In this document: positions 8,929 to 18,174 of the stretch, piece after piece
Position numbering within the stretch: position 1 is the first letter of the stretch
Layout: each line of letters starts with the position of its first letter
Source of the DNA: JBBSJZ01 sp041751935
GTDB lineage: Bacteria; Planctomycetota; Planctomycetia; Pirellulales; Pirellulaceae
Length of the DNA stretch: 64,000 bases
Direction of reading: 5' to 3'
Assembly: GCA_041751935.1 (NCBI GenBank)
Contig: JBGSIA010000048.1
Coordinates: 1 to 64,000, forward strand
Notes under the pieces: generated by a model
Seen by the model: the letters and a program-made list of their open reading frames with translations, nothing else
What the model was told of the DNA's origin: nothing
The model's database searches: none
Made by a program: the position numbers and the translations under genes

Positions 8929-10665
8929 CTAAAAAATATCCGGTTCAGCCCCGGGGGAACGACCTAAAAGAAAATCGAAATCGCATCCACGATCCGCTTG
9001 CGTGACATGAGCCGCGTGCAAGTGGGCATAGCCACGCTGAGGCAGAGGTTTGCCGGGCGGACATTTCGCTCGACGCAGGGCGATTTCAGCATCTGTAACG
9101 TGCCAATGAATACGTCGATTGGGGACATCGATTTCGATTTCGTCACCATCGCACACGAGCGCCAAGGGCCCGCCTGCGGCGCTCTCCGGTGCAATGTGCA
9201 GCACACAAGTACCATAGCTGGTGCCGCTCATTCGCGCGTCGCTGATTCTTAGCATGTCGCGGACGCCAGCTTGCAGCAATTTCTGTGGAATTGGCAACAT
9301 GCCCCATTCGGGAAATCCAGGTGCGCCAAGCGGTCCGGCGCTACGCAAGATCAGCACGCTGTTCGCGGTAACGTTAAGTTCTGGATCGTGAATACGTTTT
9401 TTCATTGTGGGATAGTCATCGAAAACGATCGCTGGACCACGGTGCGTTAAAAGTTTTGGGTCTGCGGCAATGGACTTGATCACACAGCCATTGGGAGCAA
9501 GGTTGCCTCGCAACAGGCACACACCACCAGCGGGAGCGACAGGGTTTCCTCGCGTTCGGATCACATTGTCATCAATGCACTCGGCTCCAGAAATCGATTC
9601 AGCGAGTGATGTACCAACGATGTTTTGTGAATCAAGTTTGAGCAAATCAGTTAACCGTGCCAGCAGCGCCGGCAATCCTCCGGCATCATGAAAGTCCTCC
9701 ATCAAAAATCGACCACCCGGACGCAAGTCGGCAAGTACCGGGGTCATTCGCGACAGTTCATCGAACCGTTGCAACGTCAATTCAATGCCCATTCGACCGG
9801 CTATTGCGATTAAGTGAACAATAGCGTTCGTGCTTCCGCCAATTGCCAACGAAGTGACCAGAGCGTTATCGATTGAATCTGCCGTAAGAAAACTTGACGG
9901 ACGACGATTGCTCCAAGCCATATCGACGGCAACGCGACCTGTTTGGACGGCAAGCCGTGAATGCTCGGCGACCACGGCGGGAATTGTCGAACTTCCGGGA
10001 AGCGAAAAGCCCAGAGCCTCGGTCACACAAGCCATCGTGCTGGCGGTGCCCATCGTCATGCACGTACCGGCGGAGCGAGCGATACAGTTCTCGATGCCCT
10101 TCCAATCACTGTCACATAGATTTCCAGCAAGTCGTTCGTCCCAGTACTTCCAAGCGTCGCTACCGCTGCCCAGCGTTTGGTCCTTCCAACGCGCTTTGAG
10201 CATCGGTCCGGCAGGAAAAAAAATCGATGGGATATCCGCGCTAATCGCTCCCATCAACATTGCAGGGACAGTCTTGTCGCAACCACCCATCAATACCGCT
10301 GCGTCGATTGGATGACAGCGAAGCGTTTCCTCGATCTCCATCGCTAGCAGATTTCGATACAGCATCGTGGTCGGCTTCATTAGCATTTCGCCGAGCGACA
10401 TTACGGGAATTTCGACCGGGAATCCGCCGGCTTGCAAAATACCGCGTCGAACTTCGTCAGCGCGGTTGCGGAAGTGCGAATGACAGGTCGTCATCTCGCT
10501 CCACGTGTTTAGCATTGCAACGATGGGCCGGTTTTCGTAGTCCACATCATCAAAACCCATGCCTTTGAGTCGCGAGCGATGACCAAACGACCGCAAGTCA
10601 TCCGGACCAAACCATCGATGCGAACGAAGTTGGGACGGATCGTGAGTGGTATTACTTGAATTCAT
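8929..10665 (-). CDS. IlvD/Edd family dehydratase (sugar-acid dehydratase type)
   Basis: Cytoplasmic Fe-S dehydratase of 578 residues. The start at 10665 (MNSSNTTHDPSQ) is preferred over an upstream in-frame ATG at 10746 because homologous sequence begins with the RSHRWFGPDDLRSFGHRSR region. Cluster-binding cysteines are visible in TTCHSH, GGCDKT and GTCMTMGTASTM, together with the family C-terminal ARMSGTSYGT motif. The N-terminal signature and the MLMKPTTMLYRNL segment fit the arabonate/xylonate dehydratase branch better than biosynthetic dihydroxy-acid dehydratase, so a role in non-phosphorylative pentose-acid catabolism is favoured but not proven. The DUF4091 protein and Nramp-like transporter genes lie upstream on the same strand, with a 123-base gap to the nearer one, and may be co-transcribed. 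Confidence 0.87.
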   Translation of the reverse strand: MNSSNTTHDPSQLRSHRWFGPDDLRSFGHRSRLKGMGFDDVDYENRPIVAMLNTWSEMTTCHSHFRNRADEVRRGILQAGGFPVEIPVMSLGEMLMKPTTMLYRNLLAMEIEETLRCHPIDAAVLMGGCDKTVPAMLMGAISADIPSIFFPAGPMLKARWKDQTLGSGSDAWKYWDERLAGNLCDSDWKGIENCIARSAGTCMTMGTASTMACVTEALGFSLPGSSTIPAVVAEHSRLAVQTGRVAVDMAWSNRRPSSFLTADSIDNALVTSLAIGGSTNAIVHLIAIAGRMGIELTLQRFDELSRMTPVLADLRPGGRFLMEDFHDAGGLPALLARLTDLLKLDSQNIVGTSLAESISGAECIDDNVIRTRGNPVAPAGGVCLLRGNLAPNGCVIKSIAADPKLLTHRGPAIVFDDYPTMKKRIHDPELNVTANSVLILRSAGPLGAPGFPEWGMLPIPQKLLQAGVRDMLRISDARMSGTSYGTCVLHIAPESAAGGPLALVCDGDEIEIDVPNRRIHWHVTDAEIALRRAKCPPGKPLPQRGYAHLHAAHVTQADRGCDFDFLLGRSPGAEPDIF

Positions 10666-10788
10666 CGTGGATCTGCGGCGAAAATGGTAAGCACGGTTCG
10701 TCTTGAAAGATACGGCACGAATCGTGTTGCATGTAGCCCCTGACATTTCATTTCACGGGTGCGAGCAGTACAACCGAGCGATGTAAGT

Positions 10789-13275
10789 CTACCGCAACTG
10801 AACCGGAATTATTTCACGAAGATCGGCTGGTACACCAAATCGCGGATTCAGGTCCGTAGTCGCTTGCCGTTGCCCCGTGTGACGTTCACTGAGCCAGTTC
10901 CCGAGATTATAACGCAGCTGCTTCAATCGATCAGTTGACGCTTGGTCGAATTTCACAGAGCCGGCATCGGCTTCGCTAGTTTTAATCGACTGGCCACTTA
11001 GTCGTAACTCCGTAAGCAGCGCTTTGCCGAGTTCTTCCGCGCTCACGTCACCCAATGCATGTCGAAAGTGCTCTGAGTATTCCACTATCTGTTGCCCGTC
11101 CCGAAAGGACTTTAATCGCAGGCTGGCGATCGGCCCGAAACTGGATGGGTAAATCACCGACAATGGATCTGGTTCGCTCCAGGACGAATCACGACCAATC
11201 GTTTGCCAGGGCACCACACCGTTGCCTCCGCGCGACCATGTCTCGACGCACCAAGCGGCATTGGTGCTGTTGGGAGTGCCAAACTCATTCGCCGAGCCAT
11301 ACATATATACAAGATTGTCAAACTTTCTCGCCCGCTCAATCACCCTCTCGCCGTACGTCCGTAGTGAACCACTGACTACTTCAACATTGGATACGCCATC
11401 AAGCAAATCTCGCTGCCACTGAGGACGAGAAATATCGACGCGGTAACCCAGTCGCAGTCCGGAACCCGCTTGAGTTCCACGCCAAAACTCCAGGCCAAAT
11501 CGACGCAAGGCCCAAAAATCTTGCGTGTTTACTGGCTCGTCAAAAACCCAAGGTGCCGAGCAAGCATCCCAACGATTATTGCGTTGCTCCTTAAAATAAA
11601 CCTTGTTATTCAAGTAAAACTCAAACAGTGTGTCTTTATATCCTTGCTCCAGAAAATGTTTACAGAAATCGCTCACAGCCTGACGAAACTCGATCCAGTA
11701 CGCCTCATCATAAGCATCCTCTACCCAATATCCACCGCGAAAATGTTTCTCATGGTCCATCGGCCAGTTTTCATTCAGCGGCAAGTAGAAAGCCTCGATC
11801 GGTATCGCTCCGCGTCGGGAGTCGGCGAATGCCGAGCCATCCAATAGCGGCCCAAAATGCTGGTCCCATTGAGCCCAATCCCACGTGCCATCCGCTTTTC
11901 GTGTTGGGACAGCGTCGGAATTGACTTTCCCTGTCCAGCCGTAACGCAAACGATTGAGTGTTGTGCGGTGATCATGACACAATCGAAAAAAGGGAATCTC
12001 GTTGTCTGGTAATCCATAACAATTCATTTGCGGGATAAAACTCAATCGATCAGGCAGATCAAAGTCCCATACCGTGAATTCAAGCGGTACATGCGTATCC
12101 CGGATCTGCAGGTCCATTGTCTTTTTACCGGCTACCGCGGATTTCTTTGCATACACATCGATGCAGGTATAGATCGCGCCGCTTTCTCGACCCAGTTTCC
12201 AATTCGAATCCGACCACAGTTCAATCGGAACTACTGGATCGAAGTACCTGGAGACGCGAGGCAATGCGTAGTAAGAAACGTCGAAATCAGCACTGGCACC
12301 GAAACGGACATTCTCCGGCGGTGCTGCGACGACAAGTGACAAAGTTTCGCCGCGGGCTACGTTTAAGTCGCGAGGTGGAATGGGGTGGAAATCCAAATCC
12401 ATAATCAATGGATCAACTATTGGCTTCCGGTCGGACTGACTCGACGTCGATAAACGCAGCAGCTCTGCAACGGATTCCTGGACGTCGATCATGTTGCGTT
12501 GATTCGTTGATCCGGAACTCACAGGTGTGCTACTTGAGTCAGCAGCAATCTTGCTTCCATCGCTCAGCCAAAATAGAAAGTACGGCGCCTGAGAACGATT
12601 CTTCTCGCGGCTGGCCAGGAAACGATTGGGCATCAAATGGTATTCAAAATGGTTGCCCCTGCGTGTGTACTCACTGCCCAAATCATCCATTACCAGAAAT
12701 CCGTACGAATTGTCGTTGATCCGAGCCTGGACAATTTCGGGATCAATTGGAACGCGTTGCCAATTGTCGGCATCTCTGGCTGAGACTTGACCAAAACACC
12801 ATTTTGAACCAGATCGTCCCAGGGAAACGGAGGTAACGTCACCCCCATCGCGATCGCTCCACGGCTCGTTCCCTGACTTAAAACGGAAGCTTGCTCCGTC
12901 AGATGCTTGCTCGTAATTAATCCCTGTGCCTTCGACCCAATCTGTTGTTACGGTAGAGACCGTTACGCGATCCAATGTCGTTTCGCCTTCGCCACACACA
13001 ACCAACTCCGCTCGGTCTATGGATTTCCCTCGCAAAGGCTCAGGATCAAAATCGATTAGAAAAAACTCTTGGATTCCCTTCAGTTTCAGTTTATGTGAAC
13101 CGCCATTGTTGCCTTGCTGCTCGGAAGGATACGCCGAGATCCAGACATCGCGACTAACATTGACGCGAGTTGGTTCAGCGGCAGAAATCGCGAACCCAGG
13201 CAGACACAGAATCGCAAACGCAGCAAGCAAGGACGCCTCGTACCAGTGCTGAATGGTTGATCTGGGCGGTTTCAT
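10789..13275 (-). CDS. DUF4091 / glycoside-hydrolase-like exported protein
   Basis: Exported protein of 828 residues. The ATG at 13275 is chosen over one at 13332 because it directly precedes the signal peptide (hydrophobic run SLLAAFAILCLPGFAISAAE). Residues about 35-230 form a beta-sandwich reminiscent of DNRLRE/disaggregatase-related carbohydrate modules (RVNVSRDVWISAYPSEQQGN, then RAELVVCGEG). The remainder resembles the DUF4091 family, related to GH123-type hydrolases, with conserved aromatic and acidic segments such as NCYGLPDNEIPFFRLCHDHR and IEAFYLPLNENWPMDHEKHF. The catalytic residues cannot be assigned with confidence. It lies in a same-strand series with the transporter (81 bases upstream) and the sugar-acid dehydratase, which suggests polysaccharide or sugar-acid use. 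Confidence 0.78.
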   Translation of the reverse strand: MKPPRSTIQHWYEASLLAAFAILCLPGFAISAAEPTRVNVSRDVWISAYPSEQQGNNGGSHKLKLKGIQEFFLIDFDPEPLRGKSIDRAELVVCGEGETTLDRVTVSTVTTDWVEGTGINYEQASDGASFRFKSGNEPWSDRDGGDVTSVSLGRSGSKWCFGQVSARDADNWQRVPIDPEIVQARINDNSYGFLVMDDLGSEYTRRGNHFEYHLMPNRFLASREKNRSQAPYFLFWLSDGSKIAADSSSTPVSSGSTNQRNMIDVQESVAELLRLSTSSQSDRKPIVDPLIMDLDFHPIPPRDLNVARGETLSLVVAAPPENVRFGASADFDVSYYALPRVSRYFDPVVPIELWSDSNWKLGRESGAIYTCIDVYAKKSAVAGKKTMDLQIRDTHVPLEFTVWDFDLPDRLSFIPQMNCYGLPDNEIPFFRLCHDHRTTLNRLRYGWTGKVNSDAVPTRKADGTWDWAQWDQHFGPLLDGSAFADSRRGAIPIEAFYLPLNENWPMDHEKHFRGGYWVEDAYDEAYWIEFRQAVSDFCKHFLEQGYKDTLFEFYLNNKVYFKEQRNNRWDACSAPWVFDEPVNTQDFWALRRFGLEFWRGTQAGSGLRLGYRVDISRPQWQRDLLDGVSNVEVVSGSLRTYGERVIERARKFDNLVYMYGSANEFGTPNSTNAAWCVETWSRGGNGVVPWQTIGRDSSWSEPDPLSVIYPSSFGPIASLRLKSFRDGQQIVEYSEHFRHALGDVSAEELGKALLTELRLSGQSIKTSEADAGSVKFDQASTDRLKQLRYNLGNWLSERHTGQRQATTDLNPRFGVPADLREIIPVQLR

Positions 13276-13356
13276 AATCGTCGAAGCTAAAAAATACGCG
13301 TGCGGTCTTATTGTGTTTCGATGCTGGCACATGTTATCGCTTAGGTTGATGAAAAT

Positions 13357-14862
13357 TTATTTAAGTTGGTCTAGCACTGTCCAAGATCCGGTTATCAACA
13401 TTGCTAGAGCTGACAGCCAAAGCATCATATCCCAAAGCATATTAGGACGTAGCGCATCCACACAGCGCCAATAGCGAAAGTAGAGGGCCGCTGCAGCAAG
13501 CATCGGCAACATGATTCCTTGTGCTACGCCGCTGAGTAACACAAGTTGCGCTGGCGAAGGAAACGCGAGATAAATCATCAAGCACAACATGGGGAAAAAT
13601 CCGCTCAGTCGACGAATCCAAAGCTGGCGAGTTTGCTCGTCGTTGTCGATCACACCAATGACCATCAGTGCGTCAGAGAACACTCGCGCATGGCTGGCAT
13701 TGGCGACAAAATAAGTTGAGTAGAGCACAGCAAACGCACCGAACAAAAAGATAGTCGCCGCCCAATCGCTGAACACAGGAACGAACATTACTGCCAACGT
13801 ACGTACCATCGTGTCTTTGCCTGGATTCAGCCCCACTCGATTGAGCACAGCGGCACCGAGCAAATAGAATGCGATCGTCGCAAACGTATAGATGACGCCT
13901 GCACCCCAGGCGTCCACATGCATGACGCGCATCCAACCTTTTGCACGCTCGTTCCAAGCCGGACTGCCATCATTGACTCCGGTAAATCTTGCATACCCCT
14001 TCTCTAAACACCAATACGGATAAACGACTAATTCGGCAGCACCAACGCCGATGATTCCGAACGTGGCTAAGGCCGTTCCAATCGGATTGATACCTTCGGT
14101 CGCAGAAGGAAGCCCCAGCGACAATCCATGCAGGAACTCCGGCCATGTCACCATCCAACGCTCTTGGCCTTGCAAAAGAAAAACATTCAAGACGGTCAGC
14201 GCCGTAAACGATGCTACTAAGATTGTCGATAATGACTGAATCAGTCCATAGCGACCAAAATACAAGACGAAGCTTGTGATGATGGCCACGATGGTTGCCC
14301 AGATCGCGGCGTCATTGGGAGCTTGGGGGACCGCTTCTGCAGCTAAAGTTTGATTGGCTGATGCACCGTCGCTCGCCGCGGCGTCAACGGTCGTAAGATT
14401 CATTTTCTTCAAGATGACGGCGTCCGCCGCAGTGTTGTATTCACGGCCAGCCTCGGTGACCGGCGCGCTAATCGCCAGCGCTTGGCCGACGCCGCCAACG
14501 ATACCTCCCAGTTGGCTGATGCTTGCCAGCCACATCAACAGCCAATACCAAACGAGCCAATTGCCGCGTCCGGCGATCCGCGGACCGGGAACTTCATCCA
14601 GTGCTCGCAGAGTTGTCTTTCCACTAATGATCGTGTATCGCCCCAGTTCGATCTGGGCGAATATTTTCACCACACATCCGAGAATGATCAGCCATAACAG
14701 CGAAAACCCCGCTTCAGCTCCGGTCTTGGTGGTGGCGATCAATTCACCACTGCCGACAATTGAACCAGCAACGATTAATCCGGGGCCGACGCTGCGAAGA
14801 ATGCTTAGCAGTTTGGTCGGCGGTACCACCGGTTGGTCAAGTGCGGGCTCAGAGTCAGTCAT
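13357..14862 (-). CDS. Nramp-related membrane transporter with altered metal-site motifs
   Basis: Polytopic inner-membrane protein of 501 residues with 11-12 predicted helices. The opening segment (SVGPGLIVAGSIVGSGELIA) and overall helix pattern match the Nramp/MntH superfamily. The hallmark DPGN of helix 1 is replaced by GSGE, and the helix 6 MPHN-type motif is not seen; the corresponding helix reads GIIGVGAAELVVYP. These residues bind Mn/Fe in canonical Nramp, so a different substrate is likely; Mg-type Nramp relatives or an organic solute are possibilities. A hydrophilic insert of about 50 residues follows helix 4 (about residues 135-185). It is the first gene of a same-strand series with the DUF4091 protein and the dehydratase, compatible with uptake of a catabolic substrate, but this is inference. 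Confidence 0.8.
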   Translation of the reverse strand: MTDSEPALDQPVVPPTKLLSILRSVGPGLIVAGSIVGSGELIATTKTGAEAGFSLLWLIILGCVVKIFAQIELGRYTIISGKTTLRALDEVPGPRIAGRGNWLVWYWLLMWLASISQLGGIVGGVGQALAISAPVTEAGREYNTAADAVILKKMNLTTVDAAASDGASANQTLAAEAVPQAPNDAAIWATIVAIITSFVLYFGRYGLIQSLSTILVASFTALTVLNVFLLQGQERWMVTWPEFLHGLSLGLPSATEGINPIGTALATFGIIGVGAAELVVYPYWCLEKGYARFTGVNDGSPAWNERAKGWMRVMHVDAWGAGVIYTFATIAFYLLGAAVLNRVGLNPGKDTMVRTLAVMFVPVFSDWAATIFLFGAFAVLYSTYFVANASHARVFSDALMVIGVIDNDEQTRQLWIRRLSGFFPMLCLMIYLAFPSPAQLVLLSGVAQGIMLPMLAAAALYFRYWRCVDALRPNMLWDMMLWLSALAMLITGSWTVLDQLK

Positions 14863-14955
14863 GGTGAGGGCAGTTGAGAAACGTGCAAGATGGATTTCTA
14901 AAGAACCGAGAGTATATCCTGGGAAGGCGCCGCTAACGCACTAGGCAATGTTTGG

Positions 14956-15384
14956 TTACAACGCGCGACGCCTGTAGGATTCGTAATCACTGAATCGTTC
15001 GCTAAGGAATCTCTCTTCGATTCGTGCCTTGGCGGTTACGACTGCGATAAGCAACAGCCACAACATTACCTTCCGCCAAGCAAACGGCATCCAGACGAAC
15101 CCGGAGCAGAATATAACAACAGCAAGGTACATCGGATGTCGAAAAAAACGATACGGACCGCTGGTAACCAACGTCGCTTCGCTTCGCAACTGGGGCATTA
15201 CCGACAGTCGGGTGAGCCCCATCGTCACCCAAGCCCAAATACCGAGAGTTGCTCCGAGTGCGATGGCCAAAACCGACCACACGTTCATCCTGGACCATTG
15301 AGTCGACAGCACGATCACCGCTGCCGTAGAAAACTGCAGCAGCACCAGTGTCACTTGCATCGCTTTGGAATCGGGGATTCGCAT
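14956..15384 (-). CDS. Isoprenylcysteine carboxyl methyltransferase-like (ICMT/PEMT) membrane protein
   Basis: Small membrane protein of 142 residues with about four hydrophobic helices. The C-terminal signature of the ICMT/phospholipid methyltransferase superfamily is clear: TSGPYRFFRHPMYLAVV (SAM-binding GPY.. RHPxY motif), then EERFLSERFSDYESYRRR. Members methylate lipids, isoprenoid cysteines or other small membrane substrates; the bacterial substrate here is unknown. The start lies 10 bases after the stop of the upstream HEAT-like gene on the same strand, so the two are probably translated from one transcript. Confidence 0.83.
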   Translation of the reverse strand: MRIPDSKAMQVTLVLLQFSTAAVIVLSTQWSRMNVWSVLAIALGATLGIWAWVTMGLTRLSVMPQLRSEATLVTSGPYRFFRHPMYLAVVIFCSGFVWMPFAWRKVMLWLLLIAVVTAKARIEERFLSERFSDYESYRRRAL

Positions 15385-15393
15385 CGAGTCGCA

Positions 15394-16935
15394 TTAACTG
15401 TTAAACGTTCGTAACATCTTCCGACCCTTGTATAGGTTAAACAAATCAATGGCGGCGAGCGGACGCAGCCTTCCGCCAATGGGTTGTTCGATGGTTTCCA
15501 GGCCGTCGGTCACGACACGACAACTTATCGAGTTCCTAGTCGTTTGGAATACCGCAGCTTGTTCGTCTAGGAAAAAGCCCAACAGTTCGATGCTCAAATC
15601 CTCGTAACCAGCTCGGTCCAGAAACGTTCGTAGAGGTTCGACGATGCGTTTTTGGGCCGCGTTCAGTTGATTGGCAATAATTGCAAAGATGTCTGGGTGC
15701 TCCGCATGCCAACCAGCGTAAATCGCGTAAATATCATCTGCGGGCAGATCCGCCACATCACAGGACAGAGTGAACACAGCTGGTCCCGTGATACCGACGT
15801 TACTGTAGATTTGATCGCCAAAACGGTATTCAAAGCGAACCAAAAATACGTCCACAGGTCCATCAAAACTGGGCCACAGCATTCGGCGCTGATCAACAAC
15901 TTCGACGTGCGTCGGTGACACTCCCATTTGCTGTGGCTGGGACATCCACAGCGCCATTTCGGCTTCCGCCGTCGCCTCGTCGCTTCGCATCGCCTCATCG
16001 ATTCGATCTCCGAAACCCAGTTCATCGGCATAGTGGATTGCCCGCAAACGTACCGCTGGCTCAGATACTAATTCAAGCAATCGATCGCGTCCGGGCGATT
16101 CGCCCAAGCGAGCCAATGCACCGGCGGCCTCGCATTGAACCCGCCGGTGTTTCAACTCCATTGCTTGATAGAGTTTCCCAATCCAGCGATTGTTGCCGAT
16201 CAGAGAGAGAGAATCGCACAACGAGATCGCCAAGGAAACTGCTTCAGCCAAACGTTGCTGGACTTCATTTACATCGTCGCCCAACGAACGCGGGTCTTCT
16301 TCAAAGCGAGTCAATCGATTCGTCACTTCACCGAGTAGGTTTGCAAGCATCGTCGCCCGATCCGTCGCCGGGTGCGCAGCGACCCACTGCTGACGTGTTA
16401 CAAAGTTCGCGATATCCAACAGTGCCGAGGCCAACGATGGATGTGCCAGTAGCGACAGCCCCTGAGGAAACACTGCACTCACCGGCCAGCCGCTTCGTTG
16501 CATCAGCGGACTGAGAATTTGGGCTGCCTCGATCCAATCACGCGGTGGCGACACGTCCAGTCGTTGGACAAGAGATCGCAAGGAAGCATCGCTGCGAATC
16601 ATTGCCAGGAGGTGCAACAAAAGATAACGATTCGGAGTAGTTTCCGGAATTGCGTCGAGCAGAGTTTCGATCGCCAACCATTCTGTTTCCCCCATCACCG
16701 GCGCGCCGCCGTTACTCTCTGCGGCAGAGAGAATGCGGGTGTGCAGGACCCGCAGCAATCCCCCAAGAATCGCTGGATCGGACGTTGCGAGTGATGGGCT
16801 CCGCACCGTGATCTCGGCGAGCAATCCGTCAGCGTCCACGGCTTCACTGTGCATCAGGTCACGCAGTTGGAATCCAGCGGCGACCGGGTCTGGATTCTCG
16901 CCTAGCAACACATCAAAAATTTCCGACGACACCAA
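15394..16935 (-). CDS. Hypothetical protein with HEAT-like helical repeats
   Basis: Protein of 513 residues without signal peptide or membrane helix. The first about 320 residues are strongly helical and contain HEAT-like stretches (HRRVQCEAAGALARLGESPG, then RDRLLELVSEPAVRLRAIHY). The last about 180 residues are mixed alpha/beta (FLVRFEYRFGDQIYSNVGI, then GPAVFTLSCDVADLPADDIY) and not recognised. No catalytic motif is seen. It shares an apparent operon with the methyltransferase-like gene just downstream and is divergent from the nuclease-like gene at 17276. A scaffold or regulatory role is only a guess from the repeat type. Confidence 0.7.
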   Translation of the reverse strand: MVSSEIFDVLLGENPDPVAAGFQLRDLMHSEAVDADGLLAEITVRSPSLATSDPAILGGLLRVLHTRILSAAESNGGAPVMGETEWLAIETLLDAIPETTPNRYLLLHLLAMIRSDASLRSLVQRLDVSPPRDWIEAAQILSPLMQRSGWPVSAVFPQGLSLLAHPSLASALLDIANFVTRQQWVAAHPATDRATMLANLLGEVTNRLTRFEEDPRSLGDDVNEVQQRLAEAVSLAISLCDSLSLIGNNRWIGKLYQAMELKHRRVQCEAAGALARLGESPGRDRLLELVSEPAVRLRAIHYADELGFGDRIDEAMRSDEATAEAEMALWMSQPQQMGVSPTHVEVVDQRRMLWPSFDGPVDVFLVRFEYRFGDQIYSNVGITGPAVFTLSCDVADLPADDIYAIYAGWHAEHPDIFAIIANQLNAAQKRIVEPLRTFLDRAGYEDLSIELLGFFLDEQAAVFQTTRNSISCRVVTDGLETIEQPIGGRLRPLAAIDLFNLYKGRKMLRTFNS

Positions 16936-17275
16936 TGATAATCCTGTTTACGATGCGAAGTAACGTATCTGACTCATTCCGAAACGCGGAAAACGCAGTT
17001 TATTGACAGATAGCCCCGCCAGTTTACCGAGCTCTGTGAAATGCAACACCAGCAGGGGAGACGTTTCGGCACCCTTACCTTTGTGGCAAACACCGGCTTT
17101 TGTGGCAAACATCGGTGTCGGACGAGAAAATTTCGAGATTGCCATTGCCAAGAGTTGCACTTAGTGCTTCCCTTGACGCTGCGACCGTTATTGGTGCTGA
17201 TCGACATGCGGATACAACGGACTCGGTCAAACCGAAAGCACTCGGTTGGGTCGAAATCGCAGCGTGGACGGAACC
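16936..17275. other. Intergenic region between divergent genes
   Basis: A 340-base divergent spacer with no credible gene. It must hold the promoters of both neighbours. The only structure noticed is a pair of 16-base near-identical direct repeats at 17081 and 17100. Confidence 0.6.
17081..17115. repeat. Two 16-bp direct repeats, 19-bp period
   Basis: TTGTGGCAAACACCGG at 17081-17096 and TTGTGGCAAACATCGG at 17100-17115 differ at one base. The 19-base spacing places them about two helical turns apart, as tandem operators often are. They could equally be the remnant of a genome-wide short repeat. Confidence 0.5.
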
Positions 17276-17944
17276 ATGGAAACGACGCTTCATCGCCAAC
17301 TGAAGAATTCATACGCAGCCAGTGACGCGGATACGGAAGTCAGGCTAGGGGGTTTTCGTATTGATGCAGTTCGCAAAGACGAACTGGTTGAGATTCAATA
17401 CGCTTCGTTTTCGGCGCTAAGTGGAAAAGCGAAACGATTGCTCGCGCGTCATCAATTGCGAATTGTCAAGCCGATTGCTAACCGCACGCGACTGACGCGA
17501 CTCGCAGAACCCGGAGGCGAGGTCCTCTCACGACGGCTGAGCCCGAAACGAGGCAGCGTGATCGACGTGTTCGATGATCTTATCTATTTCACTCGAGTGT
17601 TCCCACATCCAAACCTAACGATCGAAGTCGTGATGGTGGATGTCGAACAAATTCGAGTCCCGGCAAAGAAAACGCGGTGTCGAGGTCGCTGGAAGAAAGA
17701 CTACTACGTTGACGATGTGCGGCTTGAATCCATCATTTCACGACATGAGTTTTCCGTCGCCGCCGACCTGCTGGAGTTAATCGACTGGCCAGTAGCTTCG
17801 ACCGGCATCAATACTGAAGCCATCGCGGCTGCGATCGGGCGACCGCGGCAGGTCGCGCAAAAGATTGCGTATGTTTTAAAACGAGTGGGGGCAATCCATG
17901 TTGCAGGTCGCAAACGCAGTGGAATTCTATATTCCGCTGCGTGA
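17276..17944 (+). CDS. Possible PD-(D/E)XK nuclease-like protein with C-terminal winged-helix segment
   Basis: Cytoplasmic protein of 222 residues, not assigned to a named family. The ATG at 17276 (METTLHRQLKNSYA) is preferred over one at 17246 because the LHRQLKNSY helix fits the start of the fold. The N-terminal half has the spacing of a PD-(D/E)XK nuclease core: Glu21, then Asp30 in FRIDAV, then Glu39-x-Gln41 in LVEIQ (the ExQ variant), followed by a basic helix KAKRLLARHQLRIVKPI. The middle segment FPHPNLTIEVVMVDVEQIRV is beta-rich. The C-terminal 50 residues (INTEAIAAAIGRPRQVAQKI, then VLKRVGAIHVAGRKRSG) resemble a winged helix that may bind DNA. Nuclease activity is inference from motif spacing. 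Confidence 0.65.
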   Translation: METTLHRQLKNSYAASDADTEVRLGGFRIDAVRKDELVEIQYASFSALSGKAKRLLARHQLRIVKPIANRTRLTRLAEPGGEVLSRRLSPKRGSVIDVFDDLIYFTRVFPHPNLTIEVVMVDVEQIRVPAKKTRCRGRWKKDYYVDDVRLESIISRHEFSVAADLLELIDWPVASTGINTEAIAAAIGRPRQVAQKIAYVLKRVGAIHVAGRKRSGILYSAA

Positions 17945-18174
17945 CCAGTTACCACGCTTGTGCCGCATCCGTTCTCGCGATTGATTGCAATCGGCGACCG
18001 CTATGGGTAGCATTGAACGCTCTCCGAAGGATCGGGGGGCTTTTGTCCAACCAGTAACATCGCACGATTCGCGATCAACTTCGCTGCGCGCGCGATTTGC
18101 GGTGTATTCGATACAAAAGCCTATTACTCGAAGCCGGATCGAATTTCGTACGTTACTGCTGCTCGGAGTTCACT

